A stretch of 64,000 bases of DNA, from assembly GCF_009796285.1 (NCBI RefSeq), contig NZ_CP047020.1, positions 5,270,001 to 5,334,000 on the forward strand, in the 5' to 3' direction. The number at the start of each line of letters is the position of its first letter. The first letter of the stretch is position 1. Under the pieces are notes generated by a model. It did no database searches and was not told where the DNA came from. It was given only the letters and a program-made list of their open reading frames with translations. The stretch is from Streptomyces broussonetiae. Lineage in GTDB: Bacteria > Actinomycetota > Actinomycetes > Streptomycetales > Streptomycetaceae. This document shows positions 7,711 through 17,140 of the stretch, piece after piece. The translations under genes were made by a program, and so were the position numbers.

Positions 7711-10129
7711 GGAGCCGTACGGCCCCCCGCTTGTGCAACGGGTCGTTGCCGTTGCCGCACTTGGGGGACTGGATGCAGGACGGGCAGCCGGCCTCGCACT
7801 CGCAGGAGGCGATGGCCTCGCGGGTGGCGGCGAGCCAGCTGCGGGCGGTGCGGAAGGCGCGCTCGGCGAAGCCCGCGCCGCCCGGGTGGCCGTCGTAGAC
7901 GAAGACCGTCGGAAGGAGGGTGTCGGGATGCAGGGGCACGGAGACGCCGCCGATGTCCCAGCGGTCGCACGTGGCGAACAGGGGCAGCATGCCGATGGAG
8001 GCGTGTTCGGCGGCGTGCAGGGAGCCGCCGAGGATCTCCGGGTTGATCCGGGCCTCGTCCAGCTGGTCGTCCGTGACCGTCCACCACACCGCGCGCGTGC
8101 GCAGCGTACGGGGAGGGAGGTCGAGTCTCGTCTCGCCGAGCACTTCGCCGGTGATGAGGCGTCTGCGCAGGTAGGAGACCACCTGGTTGGTGACCTCGAC
8201 CGAGCCGTAGCACAGGCGGCCGGTGCCCCACGGGATCTCGGTGTCCGTCTCCAGGACGGAGATCGAGGTGGTGTCGCGGGCCACCGTGGAGTACGGCGGG
8301 TCGGCCTGCTCGACCAGGGCGACCGAGTCCTCCAGGTCCAGCCGGCGCACCAGATAGGTGCGGCCCTGGTGGAGGTGGACCGCGCCCTCGTGGACCGCGG
8401 AGTGTGCGGCGCCCGCGTCGACCGTGCCCAGCAGGCGGCCGGTGCCGGACTCGACGACCTGCACGGGGCGGCCGCCCTCGCCGCGGATGTCGGTCAGGTC
8501 GGCGGCCCGCTCCCGGCGTGTCCAGTGCCAGGCCTTGGTGCGCCGGCGCAGCAGTTTCGCGGCCTCCAGCTGCGGCAGCACGTCCGCGCAGGCGGGACCG
8601 AACAGGTCCATGTCCTGCTCGGTCAGCGGGAGTTCCGCGGCGGCGGCGCACAGGTGCGGGGCGAGGACGTAGGGGTTGTCGGGGTCGAGGACCGTCGACT
8701 CCACCGGTTGGTCGAACAGGGCCTCCGGATGGTGCACGAGAAAGGTGTCCAGCGGGTCGTCGCGGGCCACCAGCACGGCCAGTGCGCCCTGGCCGGAGCG
8801 GCCCGCACGGCCCGCCTGCTGCCACAGGGACGCGCGCGTGCCCGGATAGCCGGCGATCACCACCGCGTCGAGGCCGGAGACGTCCACACCCAGCTCCAGG
8901 GCCGTCGTGGCGGCCAGCCCGAGGAGTTCGCCGGAGTGCAGGGCGCGTTCCAGGGCGCGCCGCTCCTCGGGGAGGTAGCCGCCCCGGTAGGCCGCGACCC
9001 GCCGGGCCAGGGAGCGGTCGACCTCGGCCAGTCGCTCCTGGGCGATCACCGAGATCAGCTCGGCGCCGCGCCGGGACCGCACGAAGGCCACCGAGCGAAC
9101 GCCCTGCACGGTCAGGTCGGTCAGCAGGTCGGCGGTCTCGGCGGTGGCGGTACGCCGTACGGGGGCGCCCCGCTCGCCGTGCAGCTCGGTGAGCGGGGGT
9201 TCCCACAGGGCGAAGACGAGTTCCCCGCGCGGGGAGGCGTCGTCGGCGACCTCGACCACGGGCAGACCCGTCAGCCGGCGGGCGGCGACGGCCGGTTCGG
9301 CGGCGGTCGCCGAGGCGAGCAGGAAGACGGGCGAGGCGCCGTAGCGGGCGCACAGGCGGCGCAGGCGGCGCAGCACCTGGGCGACGTGCGAGCCGAAGAC
9401 GCCCCGGTAGGTGTGGCATTCGTCGATGACGACGTACTTGAGCGCCTTCAGGAAGGAGGACCAGCGCGGGTGGGAGGGGAGTATCCCGCGGTGCAGCATG
9501 TCGGGGTTGGTCAGGACGTAGTTGGCGTACTGGCGGATCCACTCCCGTTCCTCGAACGGGGTGTCGCCGTCGTACACGGCGGGGCGTACGGCGTTGCCAA
9601 GGGGTTGTGAAAGTTCCTTCACCGACCGGCACTGATCCGCCGCGAGTGCCTTGGTGGGGGCCAGGTACAGGGCGGTGGCCCCGCGGCCGTTCGGGGCCTC
9701 GGAGCCGTCCAGGAGGGTGGACAGGACGGGCACGAGGTACGCGAGGGACTTGCCGGAGGCGGTGCCGGTGGCCACGACCACCGATGCGCCGTCCAGGGCG
9801 TGCTCGGCGGCCAGCGCCTGGTGCGCCCAGGGGTGCTCGATGCCCGCCTCCTGCACAGCCGCGATCACCTCGGACCGAATCCGGTCAGGCCAGACGGCAT
9901 GGCGGCCCACGCGCGGGGGCAAGTGCTCCGTATGAGTGATGCGCGCAGCCCGGCTCGGCCCCGAGGCGAGCCGGTCCAGGACCACGCCCGGAGACGGGCG
10001 GGACGCCGGGTCCGCCGGGGATCGATCGGATCGGTGATTCTTGGCCATCGGCACCGAGTGTGTCACTGGCGTGACGGACAATGGAGCCAAGGCGTCGTGC
10101 ACGCCTGCCGGTAAGTGATTGAATGCCAT
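7616..10129 (-). CDS. DEAD/DEAH-box helicase with DUF1998 (MrfA/Rv3649-like)
   Basis: 837 residues from the ATG at 10129 (MAFNHLPAG); a second ATG at 10048 is possible and neither has a strong ribosome site. Superfamily 2 motifs are present: a P-loop variant ATGTASGKS at about 120-128, VVIDECHTYRG (DEVH-type box) and QQAGRAGRSGQGA (motif VI). The C-terminal DUF1998 region holds four cysteines (CECEAGCPSC ... KCGNGND), as in B. subtilis MrfA, which unwinds DNA during mitomycin-damage repair. It is convergent with the tad genes and divergent from bldG. Confidence 0.9.
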   Translation of the reverse strand: MAFNHLPAGVHDALAPLSVTPVTHSVPMAKNHRSDRSPADPASRPSPGVVLDRLASGPSRAARITHTEHLPPRVGRHAVWPDRIRSEVIAAVQEAGIEHPWAHQALAAEHALDGASVVVATGTASGKSLAYLVPVLSTLLDGSEAPNGRGATALYLAPTKALAADQCRSVKELSQPLGNAVRPAVYDGDTPFEEREWIRQYANYVLTNPDMLHRGILPSHPRWSSFLKALKYVVIDECHTYRGVFGSHVAQVLRRLRRLCARYGASPVFLLASATAAEPAVAARRLTGLPVVEVADDASPRGELVFALWEPPLTELHGERGAPVRRTATAETADLLTDLTVQGVRSVAFVRSRRGAELISVIAQERLAEVDRSLARRVAAYRGGYLPEERRALERALHSGELLGLAATTALELGVDVSGLDAVVIAGYPGTRASLWQQAGRAGRSGQGALAVLVARDDPLDTFLVHHPEALFDQPVESTVLDPDNPYVLAPHLCAAAAELPLTEQDMDLFGPACADVLPQLEAAKLLRRRTKAWHWTRRERAADLTDIRGEGGRPVQVVESGTGRLLGTVDAGAAHSAVHEGAVHLHQGRTYLVRRLDLEDSVALVEQADPPYSTVARDTTSISVLETDTEIPWGTGRLCYGSVEVTNQVVSYLRRRLITGEVLGETRLDLPPRTLRTRAVWWTVTDDQLDEARINPEILGGSLHAAEHASIGMLPLFATCDRWDIGGVSVPLHPDTLLPTVFVYDGHPGGAGFAERAFRTARSWLAATREAIASCECEAGCPSCIQSPKCGNGNDPLHKRGAVRLLTVLLRGAPQEQPGYGAKEDPATAPQGPLSP

Positions 10130-10210
10130 CGCGGCTGGCGAAGCGCCCCGGGGGCCGCAAGCCGAGGTGCCCGAGGGGCGACCGCTCGATAGCAAGGTGC
10201 TGGAGGATCC

Positions 10211-10552
10211 GTGGACCTGTCTCTGTCGACCGAGACCGTCGGCGATCGCACGATCGTCAAGGTCGGTGGCGAAATCGATGTATACACCGCGCCCAAGCTG
10301 CGCGAGCAGCTGGTCGAGCTGGTGAACGACGGCAATTTCCACCTCGTCGTCGACATGGAGGGCGTGGACTTCCTCGACTCCACCGGTCTCGGCGTGCTGG
10401 TCGGCGGCCTGAAGCGGGTGCGTGCCCACGAGGGCTCGCTGCGCCTGGTCTGCAACCAGGAGCGCATTCTCAAGATCTTCCGCATTACCGGCCTCACCAA
10501 GGTGTTCCCGATCCACGCCTCGGTCGAGGAAGCGGTGGCGGCCACCGACTGA
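10211..10552 (+). CDS. bldG: STAS-domain anti-sigma factor antagonist BldG
   Basis: 113 residues, GTG start with GGAGGATCC immediately upstream. It is a single STAS domain: GGEIDVYTAPKLREQLVEL, then VDFLDSTGLGVLVGGLKR, in which the Ser of DSTGLG is the phosphorylation site of SpoIIAA-like proteins. From published work on S. coelicolor, BldG controls aerial mycelium and antibiotic production by binding anti-sigma factors when unphosphorylated. Sequence, length and the downstream HATPase gene match that locus (SCO3549-SCO3548). It lies divergent to the helicase gene. Confidence 0.97.
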   Translation: MDLSLSTETVGDRTIVKVGGEIDVYTAPKLREQLVELVNDGNFHLVVDMEGVDFLDSTGLGVLVGGLKRVRAHEGSLRLVCNQERILKIFRITGLTKVFPIHASVEEAVAATD

Positions 10553-10709
10553 CCCGGACCGGTCACCGGTGCCGGGCCCTCGTGGGCCCGTGCGCCGGTC
10601 GGTCCCCGTCCCGGGCCGGCGGCGGCCCGGGGCATCGAAGTACACCAGGGGGCGCGGGCGCTCGGCGGCCCGGCCCTCCACCGCACGCCCGTAGTCGCGA
10701 GGGGGATGC

Positions 10710-11138
10710 ATGGCCACCGTCGAACTCCGCTTCAGCGCGCTGCCCGAGCACGTCCGGACCGCCCGGTTGGTGGCGGCCGCGGTGGCACGCAGGGCCGGAG
10801 TGGACGAGGCCGTCCTGGACGAGGTCCGGCTCGCCGTCGGCGAGGCCTGTTCCCGTGCCGTGGGGCTGCACCAGAGCATCGGTATCTCGGCGCCGGTGAA
10901 GGTGGCGCTGATCGAGGAGGAGAAACAGTTCTCCATCGAGGTGGGCGACGAGGCGCCGCACGCCGTCCCGGATGCGTCGGGCGCAGCGCCGGACGGTGAG
11001 GCGGAGGTCGAGGAGGACGAGATGGGCCTGGCGGTCATCAGCGGCCTCGTCGACGACGTGGAGGTCACCACCGGGCAGGACGGCGGCCTGATCCGCATGA
11101 CCTGGCCGACCACACCCCCGTCGGCCGCGCTGCTCTGA
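10710..11138 (+). CDS. HATPase anti-sigma factor, BldG partner
   Basis: 142 residues with an RsbW/SpoIIAB-like kinase fold: LDEVRLAVGEACSRAVG matches the N-box helix (E..N box with Ser-Arg where Asn is usual), and DEMGLAVISGLVDDVEV resembles the G-box region. An acidic insert (GEAEVEEDE) separates them. Position, 157 bp after bldG, matches SCO3548 (called ApgA in the literature as I recall), which binds BldG. A strong hairpin follows at 11166. Whether the unusual N-box keeps kinase activity is not clear from sequence. Confidence 0.9.
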   Translation: MATVELRFSALPEHVRTARLVAAAVARRAGVDEAVLDEVRLAVGEACSRAVGLHQSIGISAPVKVALIEEEKQFSIEVGDEAPHAVPDASGAAPDGEAEVEEDEMGLAVISGLVDDVEVTTGQDGGLIRMTWPTTPPSAALL

Positions 11139-11165
11139 ACCGCCGCCGTTCGCGTTCACGCTTCC

Positions 11166-11199
11166 GAGGGCCCTGCCGAGCAGGGCCCTCGCTGCTTTT
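11166..11199 (+). terminator. Rho-independent terminator after the bldG operon
   Basis: A perfect 11-bp stem (GAGGGCCCTGC/GCAGGGCCCTC) with a CGA loop, followed by GCTGCTTTT. It lies 27 bp after the anti-sigma stop and insulates hppA. Confidence 0.9.
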
Positions 11200-11391
11200 C
11201 CGGACCCCTCCGTGTCCCCTTCCAGGGCCGTCGAATTCGTGAAGGAATTCACGATCAAACCCTCGCCGATTCGATCAAGCGGCAATCCGGGGGCCAATGG
11301 GCCGAGGGCATTACTCCATTCGGGTGTCATGGCGGGATCTCGATCATTTGTTTCTGAGCCGGTGGAGGCTAATTCCGTTTACCGCGCTCTG

Positions 11392-11418
11392 TTGAGATCA
11401 CTCCTGGGTACCTAGAAT
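11392..11418 (+). promoter_or_regulatory. Possible hppA promoter
   Basis: TTGAGA and TAGAAT are spaced 15 bp apart, about 45 bp before the hppA start. The hexamers are good but the spacing is short, so this is tentative. The rest of the 11139-11460 gap shows only the terminator and an AT-richer leader. Confidence 0.35.
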
Positions 11419-11460
11419 CCGTCCACATCTTGAGCTCAGCCCAAGCGTCAAGGAGGACGA

Positions 11461-13863
11461 ATGGCGGGGCTTTCTACATCTCAGCCGGACCATCCCCTGT
11501 CCCTCGCAGCCGCGGTCCTGACCGATCACAACCGGATCCTCGTGGCCGTCATCGCGGTGGTCGCCCTGGCCGCGTTGGTGGTAGCGGCGGTCCTGGTGCG
11601 CCAGGTGCTGGCGGCGGGCGAGGGCACCGACAGCATGAAACAGATCGCCGAGGCGGTCCAGGAAGGCGCGAAGGCGTATCTCGCCCGGCAGTTGCGCACC
11701 CTCGGCGTATTCGCCGTCGTCGTCTTCTTCCTGCTCATGCTGCTGCCCGCGGACAACTGGAATCAGCGGGCGGGACGCTCGGTGTTCTTCCTGGTCGGTG
11801 CCGCCTTCTCGGCGGCCACCGGCTATATCGGCATGTGGCTCGCCGTGCGCAGCAATGTGCGGGTCGCCGCGGCCGCCCGGGAAGCCACACCGGCACCGGG
11901 CGAACCGGAAAAGGATCTCACCACCGTCTCGCACACCGCAATGAAGATCGCATTTCGCACGGGCGGCGTAGTCGGCATGTTCACGGTGGGGCTCGGCCTG
12001 CTGGGCGCCTCCTGCGTGGTGCTGGTGTACGCGGCCGACGCGCCGAAGGTGCTGGAGGGCTTCGGCCTCGGCGCCGCCCTGATCGCCATGTTCATGCGTG
12101 TGGGCGGCGGCATCTTCACGAAGGCCGCCGACGTCGGCGCCGACCTGGTCGGCAAGGTCGAGCAGGGCATTCCGGAGGACGATCCGCGCAATGCCGCGAC
12201 CATCGCCGACAACGTGGGCGACAACGTCGGCGACTGCGCCGGCATGGCGGCCGACCTGTTCGAGTCGTACGCCGTGACGCTGGTGGCCGCACTGATCCTC
12301 GGCAAGGTCGCCTTCGGCAACTCCGGGCTGGCGTTCCCGCTGCTCGTGCCCGCCATCGGCGTCGTCACCGCGATGATCGGCATCTTCGCCGTCGCCCCGC
12401 GGCGCACCGACCGCAGTGGCATGAGCGCGATCAACCGTGGCTTCTTCATCTCCGCGGTGATCTCCCTCGTGCTGGTCGCGGTCGCGGTCTTCGTCTACCT
12501 GCCGTCGAAGTACTCCGGCCTGCACGGTGTGACGGACGCGGCGATCCGGGGCAAGGACGGCGATCCACGGATCCTCGCCCTCGTCGCGGTCGCCATCGGC
12601 ATCCTGCTCGCCGCCGTCATCCAGCAGCTCACCGGCTACTTCACCGAGACCAACCGCCGTCCGGTGCGAGACATCGGCAAGACCTCCCTCACAGGCCCGG
12701 CAACCGTTGTCCTGTCCGGCATCTCGCTCGGCCTGGAGTCCGCCGTCTACACCGCGCTGCTCATCGGGCTCGGCGTGTACGGCGCGTTCCTGCTCGGCGG
12801 TACGTCGATCATGCTGGCGCTGTTCGCGGTCGCCCTCGCCGGCACCGGTCTGCTCACCACGGTCGGCGTGATCGTCGCCATGGACACCTTCGGTCCGGTC
12901 TCCGACAACGCCCAGGGCATCGCCGAGATGTCCGGGGACGTCGAGGGCGCGGGCGCGCAGGTGCTCACCAACCTGGACGCGGTCGGCAACACCACCAAGG
13001 CCATCACCAAGGGCATCGCCATCGCCACCGCCGTCCTCGCCGCGTCGGCGCTGTTCGGGTCGTACCGCGACGCGATCACCACCAACGTGCAGGCCGTCGG
13101 GACGAGGCTCACCGGGCCGGGCGCGCCGCTGAGCCTGTCGCTGGACATCTCGCAGCCCAACAACCTCGTCGGCCTCATCGCGGGCGCCGCGGTCGTCTTC
13201 CTCTTCTCCGGACTGGCCATCAACGCCGTGTCGCGCTCTGCCGGTTCGGTGGTGTTCGAGGTACGTCGGCAGTTCCGCGAGCGGCCCGGGATCATGGACT
13301 TCAGCGAGAAGCCCGAGTACGGCAAGGTCGTCGACATCTGTACGAGGGACGCCCTGCGGGAGCTGGCCACACCGGGGCTGCTCGCCGTGATGGCGCCCAT
13401 CTTCGTCGGCTTCACGCTCGGCGTCGGTTCGCTCGGCTCCTACCTCGCCGGCGCGATCGGCGCGGGCACGCTGATGGCGGTGTTCCTCGCCAACTCCGGC
13501 GGTGCCTGGGACAACGCCAAGAAGCTGGTGGAGGACGGTCATCACGGCGGCAAGGGCAGTGAGGCCCACGCGGCCACGGTGATCGGAGACACGGTCGGTG
13601 ACCCCTTCAAGGACACCGCGGGACCGGCGATCAACCCGCTGCTGAAGGTCATGAACCTGGTCTCGCTGCTCATCGCGCCCGCGGTGATCAAGTTCTCGTA
13701 CGGCAGCGACAAGAACCTAGGCGTACGGATCCTGATCGCGGTCCTCGCACTCGCCGTGATCGTCGCCGCCGTGTACATCTCCAAGCGGCGCGGCATCGCC
13801 GTCGGCGACGACGAGAGCACCGAGCGGGTCGCCAACTCGGCCAATACGGCGGTGGTTTCGTAA
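11461..13863 (+). CDS. hppA: Proton-pumping membrane pyrophosphatase
   Basis: 800 residues with about 16 membrane helices and an AAGGAGGAC ribosome site. It couples PPi hydrolysis to proton export. Family signatures are clear: DVGADLVGKVEQGIPEDDPR, DNVGDNVGDCAGMAADLFES and a C-terminal GGAWDNAKKLVEDG with DTVGDPFKDTAGPA. The residue that sets cation dependence reads Lys in GNTTKAITKG, which marks the K+-independent class. No N-terminal truncation. Together with the soluble Ppa encoded at 58916, the cell has both energy-conserving and heat-releasing routes for PPi. Confidence 0.97.
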   Translation: MAGLSTSQPDHPLSLAAAVLTDHNRILVAVIAVVALAALVVAAVLVRQVLAAGEGTDSMKQIAEAVQEGAKAYLARQLRTLGVFAVVVFFLLMLLPADNWNQRAGRSVFFLVGAAFSAATGYIGMWLAVRSNVRVAAAAREATPAPGEPEKDLTTVSHTAMKIAFRTGGVVGMFTVGLGLLGASCVVLVYAADAPKVLEGFGLGAALIAMFMRVGGGIFTKAADVGADLVGKVEQGIPEDDPRNAATIADNVGDNVGDCAGMAADLFESYAVTLVAALILGKVAFGNSGLAFPLLVPAIGVVTAMIGIFAVAPRRTDRSGMSAINRGFFISAVISLVLVAVAVFVYLPSKYSGLHGVTDAAIRGKDGDPRILALVAVAIGILLAAVIQQLTGYFTETNRRPVRDIGKTSLTGPATVVLSGISLGLESAVYTALLIGLGVYGAFLLGGTSIMLALFAVALAGTGLLTTVGVIVAMDTFGPVSDNAQGIAEMSGDVEGAGAQVLTNLDAVGNTTKAITKGIAIATAVLAASALFGSYRDAITTNVQAVGTRLTGPGAPLSLSLDISQPNNLVGLIAGAAVVFLFSGLAINAVSRSAGSVVFEVRRQFRERPGIMDFSEKPEYGKVVDICTRDALRELATPGLLAVMAPIFVGFTLGVGSLGSYLAGAIGAGTLMAVFLANSGGAWDNAKKLVEDGHHGGKGSEAHAATVIGDTVGDPFKDTAGPAINPLLKVMNLVSLLIAPAVIKFSYGSDKNLGVRILIAVLALAVIVAAVYISKRRGIAVGDDESTERVANSANTAVVS

Positions 13864-13901
13864 CCCTGCCCGGAGGGTGCCCGGGAAGCTCTGTTCAACG
13901 G

Positions 13902-13939
13902 GCGGGCGGGCGGCGCGTGCTGACGCGCCGCCCGCCCGC
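13902..13939 (+). terminator. Strong GC hairpin after hppA
   Basis: A perfect 16-bp stem of G/C only, around loop TGCTGA, 38 bp after the hppA stop. There is no T-run, which is common for actinomycete terminators. Confidence 0.85.
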
Positions 13940-14088
13940 TTGCGTCTGTGGGCTCGCCCACGTGGTGAGCCTTCTCTCTCTTGGTGTAAAGAGTCACAAA
14001 GGGCGCTTTAGGGGGCGTACGGGATGTGGAGGGTGTGCGTTCGCCGTGTAGGGTCCGTGGGCCGAGAGCCAGGGAAGGGACCTATCCG

Positions 14089-14697
14089 GTGAACAAGAAG
14101 CTCGCGGCCGCACTGTCCGGCGGTGCGGTACTGGTGGTGGCGCTGACGGGATGCACCAGCAGCAGCAACGGCGGCAGCAAGGGGCCCGACCCCAAGCTGG
14201 TCGCCTGGGCCAAGACGGTGTGCGACCCGCTGCCCTCGCAGCAGGCGAAGATCTCGGGTGCCAACGACGCGCTCAAGGCGGTTGCCCAGGACGGCCCGCC
14301 GAAGGACGTCCAGAAGACGGACTCCCAGGCCTTCCAGGACCTGGCCGACGCATTCAAGGCGCGTGCCGCCACCCTGAGCAGCGCCGGGGCGCCTCCGGGC
14401 GTCGACGGCGGCGTGGCGAAGCAGCAGGACGCCGTCAAGAAGCTCACGGCCCTGTCCGCGGCCTACGCCGATCTGAAGAAGCAGGTGGACGGGCTCGACA
14501 CCAAGGACCAGACGAAGTTCGCCGCCGGTCTGGGCGACCTCTCGCAGCGGATGAAGGCGGTGTCGGGGCAGTACGACAGCGCGATCACCTCCCTGCAGAA
14601 CCTCGAGAAGGGTGACGTCAACCAGGCCGTGGCCAAGCAGGCGGGCTGCACGAAGGCCTCCGCGTCCTCCGCCTCGCCGTCCGCCGGCAAGGGCTGA
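14089..14697 (+). CDS. Small secreted lipoprotein
   Basis: 202 residues from GTG 14089, with AGGGAAGGGA upstream; a longer frame exists but begins before the leader. MNKKLAAAL, a hydrophobic stretch and lipobox VALTGC at about 15-20 make it a lipoprotein anchored at Cys20. The mature part is alpha-helical and polar, ending in a Ser/Ala-rich tail with one late Cys (KQAGCTKA). I recognise it only as a conserved Streptomyces small lipoprotein between hppA and a methyltransferase; no function is known to me. Confidence 0.85.
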   Translation: MNKKLAAALSGGAVLVVALTGCTSSSNGGSKGPDPKLVAWAKTVCDPLPSQQAKISGANDALKAVAQDGPPKDVQKTDSQAFQDLADAFKARAATLSSAGAPPGVDGGVAKQQDAVKKLTALSAAYADLKKQVDGLDTKDQTKFAAGLGDLSQRMKAVSGQYDSAITSLQNLEKGDVNQAVAKQAGCTKASASSASPSAGKG

Positions 14698-14726
14698 GGC
14701 ACCCGCCGCGGGCCACAATGGGGGGC

Positions 14727-16259
14727 GTGACTGACTCCGGACTCGCTTCCCTGCCCGCTTCCGACCGGCCCGACGTCGCCGCACGCCTGCGGGACGCGCT
14801 GCTGGCCGCCTCCTTCACCGCCGACGGGCTGCTCGAGCTGCTCGGTGCCCCCGCGTACGCGGCGCTGGCCCGCAGCGAGACCGTGCCCGCCCTGCGGGCG
14901 ACCCGCGGCGACACGCCGCTGGAGACGCTCGTACGGCTGTTCCTGCTCCAGCAACCGGTGCCCCACGCGCGCGTGGCGGCCGTTCTGCCGGTCGAGGAGG
15001 CCGTGGACGCCGGGTGGCTCACGCGTGTGAGCGGCGACGAGGTGGCCGCGACCGTGGACGTACGGCCCTACGGCGGACCGGACGGCGAGGACTGGTTCAT
15101 CGTCTCCGACCTGGGCTGCGCGGTGGGCGGCGCGGGCGGCAGCGGGCAGCAGGGCCGGCAGGCGGACACGGCTGTCGTCCTGGGCGTCGGCGGCGCCTCC
15201 ACGACCCTCGCCGGCATCACCGTCCGTACGCCGGTCGCCTCCGCCCTGGACCTCGGCACCGGATCCGGGATCCAGGCGCTGCACGCCGCCCAGCACGCCA
15301 CGCGCGTGACGGCGACCGACCTCAACCCGCGCGCGCTGCACATCACCGCGCTCACGCTGGCGCTGTCCGGCGCACGGGTGGCCGATCTGCGCGAGGGCTC
15401 GCTCTTCGAACCGGTCCGGGACGAGGAGACGTTCGACCTGATCGTGTCCAACCCGCCGTTCGTCATCTCTCCCGGTGCCCGGCTGACGTACCGGGACGGC
15501 GGGATGAGCGGGGACGATCTGTGCCGCTCGCTCGTTCAGCAGGCGGGGGAACGGCTGAACGAGGGCGGGTTCGCGCAGTTCCTCGCCAACTGGCAGCACG
15601 TGGCAGGGGAGGACTGGCAGGACAGGCTCAGGTCGTGGGTGCCGCGCGGGTGCGATGCCTGGATCGTGCAGCGCGAGGTGCAGGACATCACGCAGTACGC
15701 CGAGCTGTGGCTGAGGGACGCCGGGGACCATCGCGGGAATCCGGCGGAATACCAGGCTCGTTACGACGCCTGGCTCGACGAGTTCGAGGCGCGCAAGGTC
15801 AAGGCGGTCGGCTTCGGCTGGATCACCCTGCGCCGGACGGGTTCCGCCGAGCCCGTCGTCACCGTGGAGGAGTGGCCGCATCCGGTCGAGCAGCCGCTCG
15901 GGGACACGATCCTGGCGCACTTCGAGCGCATCGACTATCTGCGCGGGCACGACGACGCGGCGCTGCTCGAAGGGCACTTCAGGCTGACCGCCGAGGTGGT
16001 CCAGGAGCAGGTCGGCCTGCCCGGCGCCGAGGATCCGGAGCACGTGGTGCTGCGCCAGCACCGCGGGATGCGCCGGGCCACGAAGGTGGACACGGTCGGT
16101 GCCGGATTCGCGGGCGTCTGCGACGGCACGCTGAGCGCGGGCCGCATCCTGGACGCCATCGCCCAGCTCATGGGCGAGGACCCGGTGCGGCTCCGTGACC
16201 GCACGCCCGCGCAGATCCGGCTGCTGGTGGAGCAGGGGTTCCTGGAGCCGGCGGGCTGA
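14727..16259 (+). CDS. Class I SAM-dependent methyltransferase (small-domain type)
   Basis: 510 residues from GTG 14727; an ATG 9 bp upstream is also possible. After an N-terminal alpha-helical region (about 1-150), the Rossmann methyltransferase core appears: ALDLGTGSGIQALHAA (motif I) at about 175, followed by VTATDLNPRALHI and the catalytic loop DLIVSNPPFVISPG. NPPF is typical of enzymes methylating Gln, Asn or exocyclic amines (HemK/RsmC type). A C-terminal region of about 170 residues is specific to actinomycete relatives. Substrate unknown, possibly rRNA or a translation factor. Confidence 0.88.
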   Translation: MTDSGLASLPASDRPDVAARLRDALLAASFTADGLLELLGAPAYAALARSETVPALRATRGDTPLETLVRLFLLQQPVPHARVAAVLPVEEAVDAGWLTRVSGDEVAATVDVRPYGGPDGEDWFIVSDLGCAVGGAGGSGQQGRQADTAVVLGVGGASTTLAGITVRTPVASALDLGTGSGIQALHAAQHATRVTATDLNPRALHITALTLALSGARVADLREGSLFEPVRDEETFDLIVSNPPFVISPGARLTYRDGGMSGDDLCRSLVQQAGERLNEGGFAQFLANWQHVAGEDWQDRLRSWVPRGCDAWIVQREVQDITQYAELWLRDAGDHRGNPAEYQARYDAWLDEFEARKVKAVGFGWITLRRTGSAEPVVTVEEWPHPVEQPLGDTILAHFERIDYLRGHDDAALLEGHFRLTAEVVQEQVGLPGAEDPEHVVLRQHRGMRRATKVDTVGAGFAGVCDGTLSAGRILDAIAQLMGEDPVRLRDRTPAQIRLLVEQGFLEPAG

Positions 16260-16673
16260 GCCGAGGGCCGGGGCGCCGCTCGGCGCCGTGCCGTGCGGGG
16301 CCGGGCTGTGCGTGCCGCGGTGCGTGCCGGGCGGTGCGTGCCGCGGTGCGTGCCGGGCCGTGCCGGGCAGGTGTCGTACGCCGCGTGCTCGTGCCGTCGT
16401 AGACGTGGTCGGATCGTGTTCCTCGTCGCGCCGGGATCATCGTCGTATGCCGGTGGCACGGGACCGGATGCGGCTGCCGCGGGTCGCGGGACGCGCCGCG
16501 GTCGGCAAAAAGGCCGGAAAAGTATGGGTGACGGGGGCACCCCGGCCGATGTCGATCGTATGTTCGAAGTGGTGTCGACCCTCCGTTCACCCCGATGTCG
16601 CCCGTCCGTATCCCGCGCGTGCCACCCTCCCCGCGCTGGGCAGAGCCGGACGGCGCGGAAAGGGTGCACGGGC
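16260..16673. other. 414-bp gap with short tandem repeats
   Basis: No gene seen with coding support. It begins with a small palindromic hairpin (GGCGCC GCTC GGCGCC, about 16271-16286), includes a 26-bp tandem repeat, and ends in the leader of the small membrane protein (GGAAAGGG before 16674). Confidence 0.5.
16309..16360. repeat. 26-bp tandem repeat, two copies
   Basis: Two adjacent 26-bp units (16309-16334 and 16335-16360) built from TGCGTGCCG modules; they differ at one base near the end. Partial modules continue on both sides. Probably replication slippage in a non-coding GC-rich spacer. Confidence 0.8.
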
Positions 16674-16871
16674 ATGGAGAGCGGGCCGGCGATCTTCGCG
16701 GGAATGGTGTTCTCCCTGTTCGGAGGCGCTTTGCTGGTCTGGACGGGCACCCGCCTGCGGCGCCGGGAGCCGGTGGCCCACGGTGTGAACCAAGTCGCAT
16801 CGGCCACCCTCGCGACCGTGGCCGGGACGGTCGCGCTGGCCCTCGGTGTGTACTGCCTGACCCGCCTCTGA
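16674..16871 (+). CDS. Small membrane protein, function unknown
   Basis: 65 residues from ATG 16674, with GGAAAGGG upstream. Two hydrophobic helices (IFAGMVFSLFGGALLVWTG and ATLATVAGTVALALGVYCL) are separated by a short basic loop (RLRRREP). Position between the methyltransferase and topA appears conserved in Streptomyces as far as I recall. No family recognised. Confidence 0.75.
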   Translation: MESGPAIFAGMVFSLFGGALLVWTGTRLRRREPVAHGVNQVASATLATVAGTVALALGVYCLTRL

Positions 16872-17020
16872 CGTCGGCGGCTGCGCCGCGGCGGGCATAC
16901 CGTGGGAGTAAGGGGAGCGTCACGCTCCGGACAGGGGCCGCCGGGCTGCCGGGGACTCCGGGCGGCAGGAATGGCGGTAGTCGGGTTACCGTTCGAGTGG
17001 CCGTTGTGGGCTTTTCCCGT

Positions 17021-17065
17021 TTGACACGGGGGCGGGATGTAGCGTCACACTCCGCAGCGTCACAC
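17021..17065 (+). promoter_or_regulatory. Possible topA promoter/operator region
   Basis: A consensus -35 (TTGACA, 17021-17026) lies 115 bp before topA, but no well-spaced -10 is obvious. It is followed by two copies of AGCGTCACAC (17041-17050, 17056-17065) 15 bp apart, which could be an operator. Confidence 0.35.
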
Positions 17066-17140
17066 GTGCCAGCAGTACGCCGCGACCCCGGGACGAAGGC
17101 CCTGGGGAGGCCCCAGCGTCGACCGGAGAGAAGAGCGAAG

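Noticed and set aside
6969..9632. 887-codon minus-strand frame overlapping the helicase
   Set aside because: Out-of-frame Arg/Pro/Gly-rich shadow; the helicase frame carries recognisable SF2 motifs.
11398..13569. 723-codon minus-strand frame across hppA
   Set aside because: Antisense shadow; His/Asp/Gln-rich translation without any family features.
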